From Argentina anserina (Eukaryota > Streptophyta > Magnoliopsida > Rosales > Rosaceae): DNA of 64,000 nt. Position numbers and translations under genes: made by a program. Below the pieces are notes generated by a model, which saw only the letters and a program-made list of their open reading frames with translations, did no database searches and was not told the origin of the DNA. Of this stretch, positions 38,013-49,925 are shown one piece after another; the stretch's first letter is position 1, and each line of letters begins with the position of its first letter. The DNA lies in contig NC_065872.1 of the NCBI RefSeq assembly GCF_933775445.1, positions 8,308,001-8,372,000 of the forward strand, written 5' to 3'.

Positions 38013-40311
38013 CTACGAAAATCCAACACCTGCATTGTCATCTGTCATTACACTCTCTTTGACCTCCTGAATCATCTTCAACACTTGCCACATTGCTGGT
38101 CTCTGCTCTGGAGATGTCAGACTACATATACAAGCAACCTCAGTGAGCATCCCAAGTTGATTTTCATCCCCAACATCATCGTCCCTCATTGCCCTCACCC
38201 ATTCTCCCACATCCATAGGAACAAGCGGCGGATGCTGGGACGGATGTTTACCCGTCAAAAGCTCAAGCAAGAGGATACCAAACGCATAGACATCTGACTT
38301 AGACGTGGCTCGGCGACTGGACTTCCTTGTCTCAGGAGCTTTATACCCTGCAGATTCAGGATCTTCACTAGCAGAAGAGTCTGCAAACATTGCCAGCCCA
38401 TAGTCTGTAAGACAGGCCTCAAAGTCAGCTCCCAGAAGCACATTGGCCGATTTGAGGTTGCCATGGATCAAAGTCGACACCTGGTGAATGTAAGCAAGGC
38501 CCTGAGCCACATCTTCAGCAATCTTCAAGCACGAAGTCCAGTGAAGAGGCTTTGCTCTATTCGACCTTGAACCTATTCATACATAACTTCAGATCATCAG
38601 GTACACAAATTCATAAACATAAGTTGTCAACTAGAATTCCTATTACACATTCAATGCAGATTAGACCCACATGGTCAGATATCTTTTCAATTATTTCTGA
38701 TCTAAAGGGTCATACTTTGAATCATAAAAGCATATGAAGCCAATCTCTGTGGGCATTTTTACAGAGGTACTCGCACTAAACAAACACACACAGGAAAAAA
38801 CTAGAGCAATGCCCATGTCATGCCATCGCAACATTCCCACAATCATGACGCCACAAATAGCACAGGCAAGTAAGAACAAGCTGTAAAAACAAAAAAAATG
38901 GCAGGCATTTGGTGTTGCATAGTATCCAGTTTTTACCGTGGATGAGATTGAAGAGGCTCCCATTGGGTTGGTAATCATACATCACCAGCCTCTCTCCCTT
39001 GGCCTGAAAGTAAGCTCTCACCGGAACCAAATTGGGGTGGCGCAACCCACCCACAGCGTCCATATGCCGATCGAAAACCTCCTTGCTCGTAATGGCAGTC
39101 TTGCTCGCGTCCAATCTCTTCACCGTCACTATCAGCTGGTTATCCAGCACCGCCTTGTACGTCGTCCCGATGGTTCCTCTCCCAAGTAACTCCGCCGAGG
39201 CCCTCATCAGTTGCTCCAAGCTGTACAACTGGCTCTCCCCATAGCAAAACACCAAGTTCCCACTCTTCGGTATCACTCTAGTCTGAGCTGCTTCTTCGAA
39301 ATGATCAACTATTTTGGGAACCAATTTGGGCACCTCTTTCTGCATCTCATGCTCCGCAATGCGGCCATTTGGATCCGTAGTACTACTTGGGGACGGTTTC
39401 GAGGGTCTAATTTCGGCTTCATTGCCGGACTTACGGTTTCTGATCACTGCGAAAACGAATAACAGACCGGCGAAAATAAAAGCTACTCCGATTGAAATTC
39501 CGAGAACAAGGCCTGTTTTCTTGTGCCGTGTCGGAGAGGGCGGTGACAGCATTACTCCTTGCGACTGTGCGTTTTCGGTTAAGGGCTCCGGCGAGGTGGC
39601 ATTGTGTGATTCGAAGAATGGGGAGTGTGAGCTACATGCCTTGTTGATAACCTCGCCGCAGAGACCCGGGTTGAGCTGGAAGGAGGAGGTATCGAACCGG
39701 GAGAGAGTTGGGGTTCCCGGGACCGGGCCGGTGAGGTTGTTGGAGGAAACGTTGAGGTCGGTGAGGAAGGAGTTGTTTAAAGCGGGGAAGGAGCCGTTGA
39801 AGCGGTTGAACTCGAGGTGGAGGGAGTTAAGGCGGTCGAGACGGGTCACGAGAACCGGGATCGGACCGGTGAAGTTGTTGCGGGAAATGTCGAGGGCGCG
39901 GAGGCGGTGGAGGGTGAAGATGGAAGGAGGGAAGGAGCCGGAGAAGGAATTAAGGGAGAGGAAGAGAGACTTGAGGTTGGAGAGTGAGGAGAGGTCGGGG
40001 ACTGGGCCGGAGAGGGAGTTGTTGTGGAGGCTGAGAACGCGGAGCTGGTCGAGACGGGTGAGGGTGTCGGCGGCGAGGGTGCCGCGGAGGCGGAAGGAGG
40101 GAAGGATGAAGCGGACGACGCGGCCTTGGACGCATTTGACGCCTTGCCATTGGCAGTAGTCGGAGGGCTCGTTGAGGGTGTAGAGGAGGCGGTTGTCGAG
40201 GTCGGAGTGGGACTTGAAGGAGAGGAGGGCGACGGCGTCGGAGGAGGGCTGGGAGTGGACGGCGGCGGCGAGGAGGAGGAGGAGGAGGAAGAGGAGGGTG
40301 ATGGTGGGCAT
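38013..40311 (-). CDS. LRR receptor-like pseudokinase (LRR III class, At5g67200-like)
   Basis: Two exons (38937-40311 and 38013-38572) join in frame to 644 residues. A signal peptide (1-20) precedes an N-terminal LRR cap with [10 protein letters not shown] (51-60), about five LRRs (65-205), a short Cys region and a Pro/Ser stretch. A single membrane span lies at about 266-290. The kinase-like domain covers about 375-635. It keeps a Gly-rich loop (GRGTIGTTY) and a VTVKRL Lys (398), but the catalytic-loop HRD is HGN at 495-497 and the DFG is DYG at 515-517. The catalytic Asp is therefore missing and phosphotransfer is unlikely, as in known LRR III pseudokinases. It probably acts at the plasma membrane as a ligand-sensing scaffold. 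A retained-intron reading would end at 38818. Confidence 0.93.
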
Positions 40312-42179
40312 TGTTAGTAAAGGTTTGAGCTTTTTGATGGGTTTAGTGGGAAGAGGGTTTTGGGTATGGAATGGGAAGAAGGGCGGCCATGGAAGGAGGA
40401 GGGTTTTGGGGTTTTAGTGGGTTGTAGCTGGGTGTGTCTGGAATGTAGTGAGGTGAGTGAGTGTGTCAGCAACTGGAACTTGATTGGGAGTGGCTCTCAG
40501 AGTTTGTGAGTCCACGTGAAGTGAGTTAGGTGTTGGAACTAGTATTGTTTTGTCTTTGGCTTCCATGTACTCGCGACATGTTTGCCCAGTATGGCGCGTG
40601 ACTTTTAAATTTCGTAGGGGTGAATTATCAGACATATTCACCGAGGTGTATTTGTAGTTCTTGTTCTAGGCTCAGACATTGATCTGTTTCCTGGAAATCG
40701 TGTCAGAATATGTCCCTCTCTCTAGTGACTCAGAATGATCTAATTAGGTTTAATTTCAATTAACAGGCGATATTCAATTCTGGATATAAAGTTTCACACT
40801 TGATTATTACTAACTCGACCACTCAAAGACAATTGTGATATATTAATTGTTGAGATCATTTATCATCATTTTTTTATCATTTCATGATGATGAACATCTA
40901 CTTAATCAAAGAATTTTCAAGTATCCAGATGAGATTATGATCATCACGATTAAGTTTCAATCTTAAGTTATATACGGACATGTTTGAACGTTCATATTGG
41001 AGAATGATTTGTTTGATTGTAGATGATTAGATACCGGTAAGATTCCTTAATCATCACCTTAATAGATCTTATTCCAGATCACATACGCCAACCGAACTCC
41101 ATGCAAGTATGCAGAACCACGTCAAGAATACGTATATACACGCGACGGAAGGCGCGTATCGAATGTACTACGGTTTACTACGCAGACCTGCGTGAGACAG
41201 ACTTAATGGTCTTACTAAGTCAAACTTGAATTTTTATTAACCGTATAAAGAAATGAATTATTATTTTACCCTTCAATTTTATCAATTTTACTCCCAAAGT
41301 GAAGATGCGAATTGTAAAACTAGGAAGAAAAAGGATCCAGTGAGCCGGGCAGTCGTTGAGCCGAGGTCTAGTTGGTCTATTACGGTCATGGATTCAAAAC
41401 TCATTGAAGGACTACCTTCTCGCACTTGTTTGGATTCATTTTAGAGGTTTAAACACATGACCTTTCAAATGAGAACTCGTTGTCAATGTGGAAAGTAGAA
41501 ATTATAATGTGATAGAAAACACAAAACTGTAAATAAAGCTTGTCAAACCTTTTATCATAGTGGTAGCCTCGCCTAATTCATTGAACATCTATTGATAATC
41601 ATATACAAACTGCCATGCTAATGTGCAAATTAACCCCATCTTATTAGACTTCCCATACATTTATCTATTTTAGACACCATTTTAAATGGTTATAGTGCCT
41701 GTGTTTCTTAGTTGTTATTATATTTCGAAATGAGACACAATCCACCTTATAAAATTATCTAACAATTAATTTCAGTTGTCATGGATTTAGTATGTAAATG
41801 AAAGATGCATTTTGATTCCAAATCTGTTCAATCAGCTTGTTCTGGAATTAAGACTAATTTGGCCTTAAACTTAGATCAAGTTGATTTATCTAGAGACTCC
41901 AGTTGCATAATGTGGGCAAGTCCTCCTCTTGGCTAGGGGCCATGTTATAATGCACGGTAGCTTTAAGTGCACATCAATGGTCATTCAAGTTCAATTTAAA
42001 TTTACATATCATGTGTCTTCAGTGGAGGAATTCAAGCAAATGAAGAAGAAAACATAGTACTTGTGACTACAGATCAACCATGCAATAATTGATTCACATT
42101 CGATATTGAATTCCAATTAAGCAATAAAAAGTGTAAAAATTTCATGATGTTCTAGATTGGGTAGCATCTTCTTTTCATG

Positions 42180-42400
42180 CATTTTTCTTCCCGATCTGGA
42201 AAGGGGGCATTGATCTGCCTCATCTTTCATTCTTTTCTAATGTTTGGTGATATCCTTGTCAAAAAGGAGGGTTGGTTTATGCCTTCGTCTTCCTTTGCAT
42301 CTATTTCAAATCCTCAAAGCCAATTATTCTTTATTCTTTATTCTTTCTTCTCTTTTGGAAAAAGATTTGGGGATTGATCGACTAAACTCACAAGTCATAA
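42180..42400 (+). repeat. First copy of a diverged 220-bp direct repeat
   Basis: It shares CTGGAAAGGGGGCATTGATC, TCTGCCTCA, TCCTTGTCAAAAAGG and a pyrimidine-rich tail in the same order with 43380-43600. The GGAAAGGGGGCAT and ATGCCTTCGTCTTCC segments can pair with G-U wobble, giving a loose hairpin. It is non-coding; a small-RNA precursor is possible but unproven. Confidence 0.5.
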
Positions 42401-43263
42401 AGTTACAACATAATTCTTGTACGACCTCGCCTTGTAAGCAAATAAAGAAAGAATTAGAACTCGGGGATGGAAGAGTTGACATTAGAACTCAGGGATTGAA
42501 GAGTTGTGCACAGAATTATTATATTATGCTAGACTACTGTGAATAATCGATCCCAAAAACTCAACTGGCACTGTGAAGCTAGGTTGCTTAGTTACAGAAT
42601 TAACAGAAAGCAATATGAATGAGTAAAGGAATGGTTTTTTACAAAGATCTGTTAGCTAGTAGTTAACTATCATAATAATTTGAGATGAAGTTTGAAAGAA
42701 CAGGGCACAATATAGTTTGACGATCCTCTGCGTACTCTCAATACTTCGATGGTACTATCAATAAATCAGATTTTAGCATAGCAATAAGGACTTCTTCGAC
42801 GAATATACGTGTTAATTGGTAGAACTTTCGGAGTGTGGGGAGAAGCGACAAATAAGAATTTCAATCTGCAGTTCGATCCTGGTAGTAAGTTTCTCCATAC
42901 AAAGTAGTAGCTAGGAGTAAGAAGAGTGGTGAAGTCATGTAACGAAACATGCATGCATCTTTTGATATGTTTTTATTGCATGTTGATCAATTTTACATGT
43001 ACGTTGTGCTGTTTCACATATACATATATGATGCATCTATTTGGAGGTTCAATTAAGCTTCTTCTCTATATGGTTTCCATGAATAGATGCACTTAGAGGA
43101 TAAATATATATGCTTATGTAATTTTTTCACATCAGTAATAATATAATATATGTAAACATGGACAATTTAAAAAGAAAAATTGAGGACTAGTTAATGACAC
43201 ATGCATCTACAACCCTTGACTGATCGAAGGGTTTCAAATGTTGCACAAAATGAAGTCATCCAC

Positions 43264-43300
43264 ATGTGTAGACAGTTGACCAAAAAAAAATGTGTACAGT
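43264..43300 (+). repeat. Micro-insertion with poly(A) and imperfect direct repeats
   Basis: ATGTGTAGACAGTT (43264-43277) and ATGTGTACAGTT (43290-43301) flank GACCAAAAAAAA. The repeat copies differ by a 2-base gap. Confidence 0.4.
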
Positions 43301-43379
43301 TCTTTTCAATTTATATTCAAATGCATGCAGGCATGAGCGGTAGACACCACATTCTTTTTATGCCTCTTTTTTTATTTTA

Positions 43380-43600
43380 TTTTTTATTTTTCTGGAAAGG
43401 GGCATTCATCTGCCTCAATTTCCTTTTTATCCAATATATCATGCTTTAAATTATGTGATCCTTGTCAAAAAGGGAAGTTAATATGCATTCCTTTTCTTTT
43501 GCTCCATTTCAAAATCAAAGCTAATGATCTTTCTTCTTCTTCGATCTTGTTTTTTTTCCTTCAAAAAAGATGGGCAGAAGTAGGAGCAAATTAGGTCCTT
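43380..43600 (+). repeat. Second copy of a diverged 220-bp direct repeat
   Basis: It contains CTGGAAAGGGGCATTCATC, TCTGCCTCA, TCCTTGTCAAAAAGG and a pyrimidine-rich tail, matching the copy at 42180-42400 about 1.2 kb upstream at roughly 70 percent by eye. Confidence 0.5.
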
Positions 43601-45142
43601 CCTGAAAAAGTATAGCTATAAGGGAACATTTAAGGCCCAAACCAAATTGAGTAATCTACAATTGCCACACCCACATTCACACAGCAGCCACAAAAGTGTA
43701 GCCACATTCACACAGTAATCTACAGAAGCAAACACAAAACTGTTAAGAGGAGAATAGAGGTGACGTGAGGGATGCAAATGCTGCACTACTGTGAGAGTAA
43801 TCATTCATGTAAGCATAAATATACATGCAGTGGTGCACTCATCAGTGACTCAATGTTAGGTTTCTTTCAAGATATGGATGGAGTGGGGAGATAAGAGGAT
43901 AAGAATTGAGTTGGTTTCTACTATAGAAAAGGTAAGTTTGAAGTAAACATTTGTTTTTCATAGTGATTATCTGATTGATCATTGATCAAACCACCTGCTG
44001 TCTTCAGTGTTGGCAGACCTACTTCAAGGCTTGAAGGATACCTTTGATGATTTGGTGCTACAACCCTAAGCACAGAAGGCACATATATATTTTATTGTAA
44101 TATAAGTTTAATGAAACAAAAATGCAGGCCCAAAACAATTACGCAGAACTGCAACTACATAACAGTGCCAAATGTATATCCCTTAAGAACACCATGACAA
44201 AACGACAACAAATAGAAAAAAACAAACATTGGTAGAGTCATCCAACCCAGTTCCATAAGAAAATCAACTGTAGAGTGGCAAAATCCGCCTTCAATTCCTG
44301 CTGAAAACAAAGATATAATGAAGAAATTATAATGCTCAAAGCTAAAATTGTTGCTTTTCTATTATTATAGTTCACACTTCACAGATACTGAACATATTCA
44401 TCACCTACTTTATGACATAATGTTTGATTTACTTAGAGTAGATACCAGAAGATTTATACAATAACAATTCCAGCAAATAAACATATTTCATTGCAATTGC
44501 CACGAATATGCAGTACTTAATCTACACCAACATTTGGCAAATTGGTATCCAGGCACGTACATTACAGTGTCAACTTCACAAAGAGTTTGGAAGTCTCATT
44601 TATTTGGTGAGCACAAACAATTAAAAGCATAGGGATATTAATCCAAAGCATGCTTATTCACTCTAATCTGACAATTTGTTTCAGGTAAGTTGTCAATTCA
44701 AAGGAAGCTAACTTAAATTTTGGAAATTGCATTTTTAAAGTGGTTACTTGAAAAAATGAACAAGGCAAAGCGACCTGAGGCTTGTTATTAGTTATGGGGT
44801 ACCCCTCTACCAACTACCCTTTGTTTTTCCCCTCTTGTTTCCTATCGCATTACTGGCATTAGTTATCACAGCACACATTCCACAATCATTAAAACAACTA
44901 AACAATGCTAACAACCCAGTAATACCCCCAATAAAGAATTCCCATTCGGTAATCCGATTTCTAGAACTCTAAGAGGGTTATTTTGAGGTCGCACTCGGTT
45001 TGTTCACCTCACATTGCTTCAATTCTCTGCTTGCTTAGTCAATACAATCTTTAAAACAAATCCTTTGCAGCCAAAAATTTAAAAAGGGGGAAAAGAAAGA
45101 GCTAAACACCGACTCGATCACCTTGTTGTGAAACACTCAAAG

Positions 45143-46049
45143 ATGAAGAACGGCAACACCAAGCTGATTCTTCTCCACCCTTACATCCAAAAGCAAGGGA
45201 GCTCCAACCGGCTATGGCTTCTCACCTTCATGTCCTTGTTCACCCTCGCCTTTCTCCTCACAATCATATACACCAGCGGATTGTACGCATATTCAACAGC
45301 AACTACAACAACCACCACAACTGCTAATATAGCCACCGCCGCCCTAACCGCCACCAACGCTCCAATGCCGACCACCGTGATCAACACACTCCTCTATTAC
45401 GCATCGAAATCAAACGACACGTTCAAAATGTCATACTCCGATATCAAACCCATCTCGGACGTACTAAGAAAATGCTCCTCCCCATGTAACTTCTTAATCT
45501 TCGGCCTCACCCACGAGACCCTTCTCTGGAAAGCCCTAAACCACAACGGCCGGACGGTCTTCATCGACGAGAACCGCTACTATGCCGCCTACATGGAAGA
45601 AAAGCACCCTGAAATCGACGCCTACGATGTTCAATACACGACCAAGACTAGAGAGATGTCAGAGTTGATCAAGGCCGCGAAAGAACAGATCAGAAACGAG
45701 TGCCGGCCGGTTCAGAATCTCTTGTTCTCAGAATGCAAGCTCGGAATCAATGATCTTCCAAACCATGTCTACGAGGTGGACTGGGACTTGATCTTGATCG
45801 ACGGGCCGAGAGGAGACTGGCCTGATTCTCCCGGTAGGATCTCTCCCATCTTCACCTCCGGCGTTCTGGCCCGGAGCAAAAAAGGCGGGAGCGGGAAGAC
45901 TCACGTGTTCGTTCATGACTTCAGGAGAAACGTGGAGAGGGTTTGCGGGGAAGAGTTTCTTTGCCGAGAGAATTTGGTGGAGGAAAGCGCAACGATGGGG
46001 CATTATGTGGTGGAGAGGATGGAGGAGACTAGCTTCCAGTTCTGCCGCA

Positions 46050-46080
<31 letters not shown>

Positions 46081-46123
46081 TGAAGTGACGTCAACTTCGG
46101 CGAATAACTCTTCTTCTTCTTAG
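45143..46123 (+). CDS. IRX15-like protein (DUF579, glucuronoxylan biosynthesis)
   Basis: This single-exon gene encodes 326 residues. A short cytosolic N-terminus with KLILLHPYIQKQ, a hallmark of IRX15/IRX15-L proteins, precedes a Golgi-type signal anchor (about 24-48). A Thr/Ala-rich stem follows, then the DUF579 domain (about 95-290), with SPCNFLIFGLTHETLLW, FIDEN and LILIDGPRGDWPDSPGR. The family is SAM-methyltransferase-like; relatives (GXMT) 4-O-methylate glucuronoxylan, while IRX15 proteins are needed for normal xylan length in secondary walls. The C-terminus has an Asn run encoded by repeated AAC. The ATG at 45143 was chosen because the open frame upstream begins only with GTG, and the residues after this ATG match the family N-terminus. 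Confidence 0.93.
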
Positions 46124-46267
46124 TCGTCGTCTAAGTAATTGTGGGTATGTTAATAACGATCATCTATACAGATTCATGACAATAGTACGTTATGGGCATG
46201 GGATATATAGCATTGGCGCCATAAGGAAGTCAAATTTGTAACGTTGGGGTTGTAAATTTAGGGTTAA

Positions 46268-46400
46268 TCTACTATACATCAATGTATGCTATACATCTTA
46301 CATCCGACGGTTCACAACGGATATTGTTTTCTGACCCCACTCACAAAACAATATCGACCGTTGGATGTGAGATATATAACATACATTGATGTATATTAGA
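46268..46400. mobile_element. Short MITE of about 130 bp
   Basis: The left half (TCTACTATACATCAATGTAT) is an inverted copy of the right half (ATACATTGATGTATATTAGA). Further inside, CATCCGACGG/CCGTTGGATG and ATATTGTTTT/AAAACAATAT also pair, so nearly the whole element folds back. It lies 145 bp after the IRX15-like stop codon and may be within the 3' UTR. Confidence 0.75.
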
Positions 46401-46903
46401 ATTTTCCGTAAATTTATGGTCGTTTTGAATTTTAGAAACTTTTCTGTTTTTGTTTGGATGGGAAGGTGTAAAAATAATTCTTTTTTGGCAAAGTGAAATT
46501 CACCAAACTGAAATGAAAATATAAGTTTCAGTACCAGTTCTCTTTTTATTCTATTAAAAAATTACCAGTTACATTTTTTGGGAGAATGAATATTACCAGG
46601 TACTTGACCACTTAAAAATGGACATATTGAATCACTTGAATGTAATGTTCTAAAACAACCACTTCTGAGAAATGAGAGAGACGGTGTTTGTGTGTTTCCA
46701 AAGCAAGGCCGATCATGAGGAATTTAAAACCCCGGAAAAAAAGTTATATCTCTTTATATATTGTTTTTAATTAGAAAAACTGACGGGTATTAATTCAGAA
46801 AATCAGTTATTGTACCAGAGATCTTATGCATTACAAAATAAATAAGCATTTATAATTGCATTCATTGTGATTGTGTTCAATAGTTACACACGTTTCACTA
46901 ATT

Positions 46904-46911
46904 TATATAAA
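46904..46911 (+). promoter_or_regulatory. TATA box of the small cysteine-rich peptide gene
   Basis: TATATAAA lies about 80 bp before the ATG at 46990, the normal distance for a TATA box plus a short leader. It supports the idea that the following frame-broken locus is or was a gene. Confidence 0.45.
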
Positions 46912-46989
46912 AAGTGATTGTAGTTGTTAATATTATCTATTATTTGAAAAGAAATAGTAGAAGAATATAGATTACATTGTGTGACGGCT

Positions 46990-47266
46990 ATGGAATCGAG
47001 AGTATTTGGTTTCTTCTTAGCACTCATCTTGGTCTTTTCGTGGTCAAAATTGATTCGTTTTGGGGCTGCACAAAAACAATTGGCACGATATAGGCCTTGA
47101 ATACGATACTGGGGATTTGTGGAACAATTACAATAAAAATGACAGGGCTCAGAGCTATTGTAAGGAAGAGTGCATCAAAAAAGGTTACAAGCATGGTGCT
47201 TGCGACAACAAGTATGCGTCATTGTTGCCTTGGGAAGTCTATATGTGTACCAGTGCGGCATGTTAA
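46990..47266 (+). pseudogene. Small secreted cysteine-rich peptide gene, frame-broken
   Basis: From the ATG at 46990 the frame encodes a typical signal peptide (MESRVFGFFLALILVFSW) but then stops at about 47098-47100. A second frame, shifted by one base and open from 47060 to 47266, encodes a hydrophilic 60-residue segment with five Cys in the pattern C-x3-C-x9-C-x14-C-x4-C, including CKEEC and GAC, reminiscent of defensin-like peptides. Signal and mature parts therefore lie in different frames. A 1-base indel in the TCAAAATT or TTTTGGGG runs (46-65 of the 47.0 kb block) would account for it; a tiny intron is less likely because no good GT-AG pair is seen. It could be a recent pseudogene or a sequencing error. 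Confidence 0.5.
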
Positions 47267-49442
47267 GTTCCAATGCATTGTAATTTGTAAGCAATACATA
47301 ATTAAACTGAAGATAGGCACGCATGTATTTGCCGGGAAATGACTCGAATGAGTATATTCTCCGACCAACTCTCAGCTCAAACTTGAAACGTAAGAAATAA
47401 ATCGTAAACTCGATTTGGTACTTTATTTAAATATTTTTCTGACTTTCAATTATTTCTAAGGCTTCTTATAAAAAAGTCGCATTTGACCAATGAAATGAGA
47501 AAAAAGTCATAAAAGATGAGTACATTAGAAAAAAGTCATAATTCTAAACTCATTACAGCGTTGCCCCCAAATTTTCACACAAATTACAGTTAATACCATT
47601 GTCTCTTTGTTTTCTCACTATTATAAAATCTACAGATCTTCACCGTACCAGCAATCCAGCACAAGTGCATAGACTCGGCAACTTCATCGAGGTCACGGCC
47701 TAGGTACCGCGACGACGGCGAGGAGGAGGACTGGACATGGAACACCAAACGAGTCTGAGGTGCGGGGACGACGACGTCGGATATGCGAGGACGAATTCGG
47801 AGGTGCAGGAAGGAGGTCAGAGGCGTGGGGAGGTGATCAGAGGCGTTGGAATGACGACGTCGGAGATGCGGGGAGGAGGTCGGAGGCGCGTGGCCAACGT
47901 CGGAGAGCGCCGGTTCAACCTTTGAGGCCCAGTGGTAGAAAGATACGTGAAAATAGAGCTGATCTCCGATCTGGTGGAGTTTATCACAGCGGAGTGGGAT
48001 GTGGTGATGTTGATGTTGCTGGAAAAATCTAAGACAGAGAACATGGTGATATGGGTGCCCAGATCATTTTTTTGGGTGCCCAAATAAGATTTTTTAGTTT
48101 TTTTTTTTCAGAATAGTGTGATAAGAAGTGTGATAACTATTATGATAGGCAGTGTAATACATCACATTAAATGTCAATATTTGGATTCTATAAGTTTATT
48201 TAAGAAGTTGAAGATCACATAATAATAAACAAATGTACGTTTGTGAGGGGTTCTTTTGATTTAGGAGGTAACTGGGCCAAAATTAACTCAATAACTTGAA
48301 GAATTGAATTAATTTTGTGCGTGATTCAAATTAACAGAGCTTTGTAGAATAAGCTTGGCGTGGGAGCTTAAAATGCACGGCGGTGGGAGAATTTGACAAG
48401 TTTTGCAGGGTTGGTTTCTAGAAGCAAATATGGGTTTCAGGGGGAAGTTCTTGAAAGAAAATGGCTAAGGAAACTTATAGCTTGAAGGCATGAGTGCATG
48501 AATGCTTAGGCTAGGTTTTTGCTTGATTGAATTCGATTGATCCTCCCAACCCGAGACCCCTTTTTTATAGGCTCACAATTGAGGTGCTGGGTGTTTTGAA
48601 TGTAATCCTCGATAAAACAATCTCTCTTCAATTTACTCTTAATATATGCATTGAGGACAAGGAAAAGATGGGTTTCTTAGGGTGGCTCTTCAGACTTGTG
48701 TAAGGTGATCCCTCTAGGAAGTTGGGATTTGTTGTGGTGGTTGATGCTGGGTAGCCAAGGCACTATGCTCAACATCTTCTGGAAATATTGAATGCCAGAT
48801 TGGAATAACATATGAAATTGGGGATTCGTGATTTCAAGAGATGGGAGGATACTTTGGACTAGTTTGAAAGCTTGCTCCGACTTATCCGACTTATAACCAT
48901 GGGGAATTTAGATTGTGCTAAGTAAGAGGTTGATGCTGGGTAAGAGGTGGATGCTGGTAAGATGTTGATGCTGGTATTTAAGAGGTGCGGAGAAACAAAT
49001 TTTAGGAGCGTGTGTAGATTAAGACAGAGGTGGAGGAAATAGTTTGGGCTAAAATAATGTTGGGCTTTGGTCTTATAGCCTTAACGTTATTATCTAAAAG
49101 GAGGAGTCCCAATTCTCTTATTATCGCCATATTTTTACTGATTTACACCATTGGGCTTAAATTTCGGGCCCAAGATAAAAATTATCAACGATGATAAATC
49201 GATGAAGGAGTATTCATGCATTTCCGTAACTTTCCACACTATGCCCACTACTACAAGCCCCAATGATGCATGAATGCGGCTTGGGTCCGCATCAACGAGT
49301 GTTTGCTTGATGAGTTATAGTTAAGGCTTTATAAAATCATAAGATCTCATGTGAATCGGGTGACGTAGTTGGCGTTCTATTTAAAAAAATGTACTTGTCA
49401 TTTGAATGATATTTCGGGTACCAACAACGTCATTTCTAGTCA

Positions 49443-49475
49443 TTCTTCTTCTTCTTCTTCTTCTTCTTCTTCTTC
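49443..49475. repeat. TTC trinucleotide microsatellite
   Basis: About eleven consecutive TTC units occur just before the minisatellite. They are non-coding. Confidence 0.9.
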
Positions 49476-49494
49476 TAGTCACAACAGTCACATA

Positions 49495-49925
49495 AAATGC
49501 TGTGACAGAAAGTGTGAATGTGGTTGTGATAGGTAGTGGGACAGTGGTTGTGACATGTATATAGTGTGATAGGGTTTGTGACAGGTAGTGTGATAGGAGT
49601 TGTGAGTTATGACAAATGTTGTGACATGTAGTGTGATATTGGTTGTGAAAGGGGTTGTGATAGAGGTTGTGATAGGTAGTGTGATAGAAATTGTGATAGG
49701 GGTTGTGACAGGTGCAATGTGTGTGACAGTGGGTGTAATAGGTAGTGTAATAGTGGTTGTGACTGTTAGTGTGACAAAGGTTGTGATAGTTAGTGTAAAT
49801 AGATAGTGTGATAGCTTCTGTGACAATGAGTGTGATAGCAGTTGTGACAGTAGGTGTGACAGTTAGTGTAAGAGGTAGTGTGACACTGTCTGTGACAGTG
49901 GTTGTGACAGTAGGTGTAACATGCT
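49495..49925. repeat. GTGTGATAG/GTTGTGACAG minisatellite, about 430 bp
   Basis: The block is built from alternating short units such as GGTAGTGTGATAG and GGTTGTGACAG, with 18-20 bp higher-order periodicity and many variants. The minus strand reads as a Thr/Ile/Pro-rich repetitive peptide only because the units keep frame in part; there is no sign that it is a gene. A similar word cluster (about 48105-48160) may be an isolated outlier. Confidence 0.85.

Larger units (their letters stand above)
40312..45142. other. Intergenic DNA between the receptor pseudokinase and the IRX15-like gene
   Basis: No protein gene is supported in 4.8 kb. The start is the receptor-kinase leader and promoter. A diverged direct duplication at 42180-42400 and 43380-43600 and a micro-insertion at 43264-43300 are the only structures recognised. 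The rest is AT-rich with short meaningless frames. Confidence 0.55.

Noticed and set aside
37869..38297. Plus-strand 142-codon frame
   Set aside because: It is antisense to the kinase-domain exon of the receptor pseudokinase and has no domain.
39314..40159. Plus-strand 281-codon frame rich in Arg and Glu
   Set aside because: It is the antisense shadow of the LRR region; composition follows the GC-rich exon.
45728..46078. Minus-strand frame starting with a Val run
   Set aside because: It is antisense to the IRX15-like coding sequence; the Val run mirrors the AAC repeat.
47737..48083. Arg/Gly-rich overlapping frames as a gene
   Set aside because: All frames are open because of repeated GACGACG and GGAGG words; no domain or gene structure is visible.
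49488..49826. Thr/Ile-rich repetitive protein on the minus strand
   Set aside because: It is a by-product of the minisatellite; no promoter, conserved start or complex sequence.
49443..49925. CRISPR-like array
   Set aside because: The repeats are short and variable without unique spacers of constant length, and the genome is eukaryotic.
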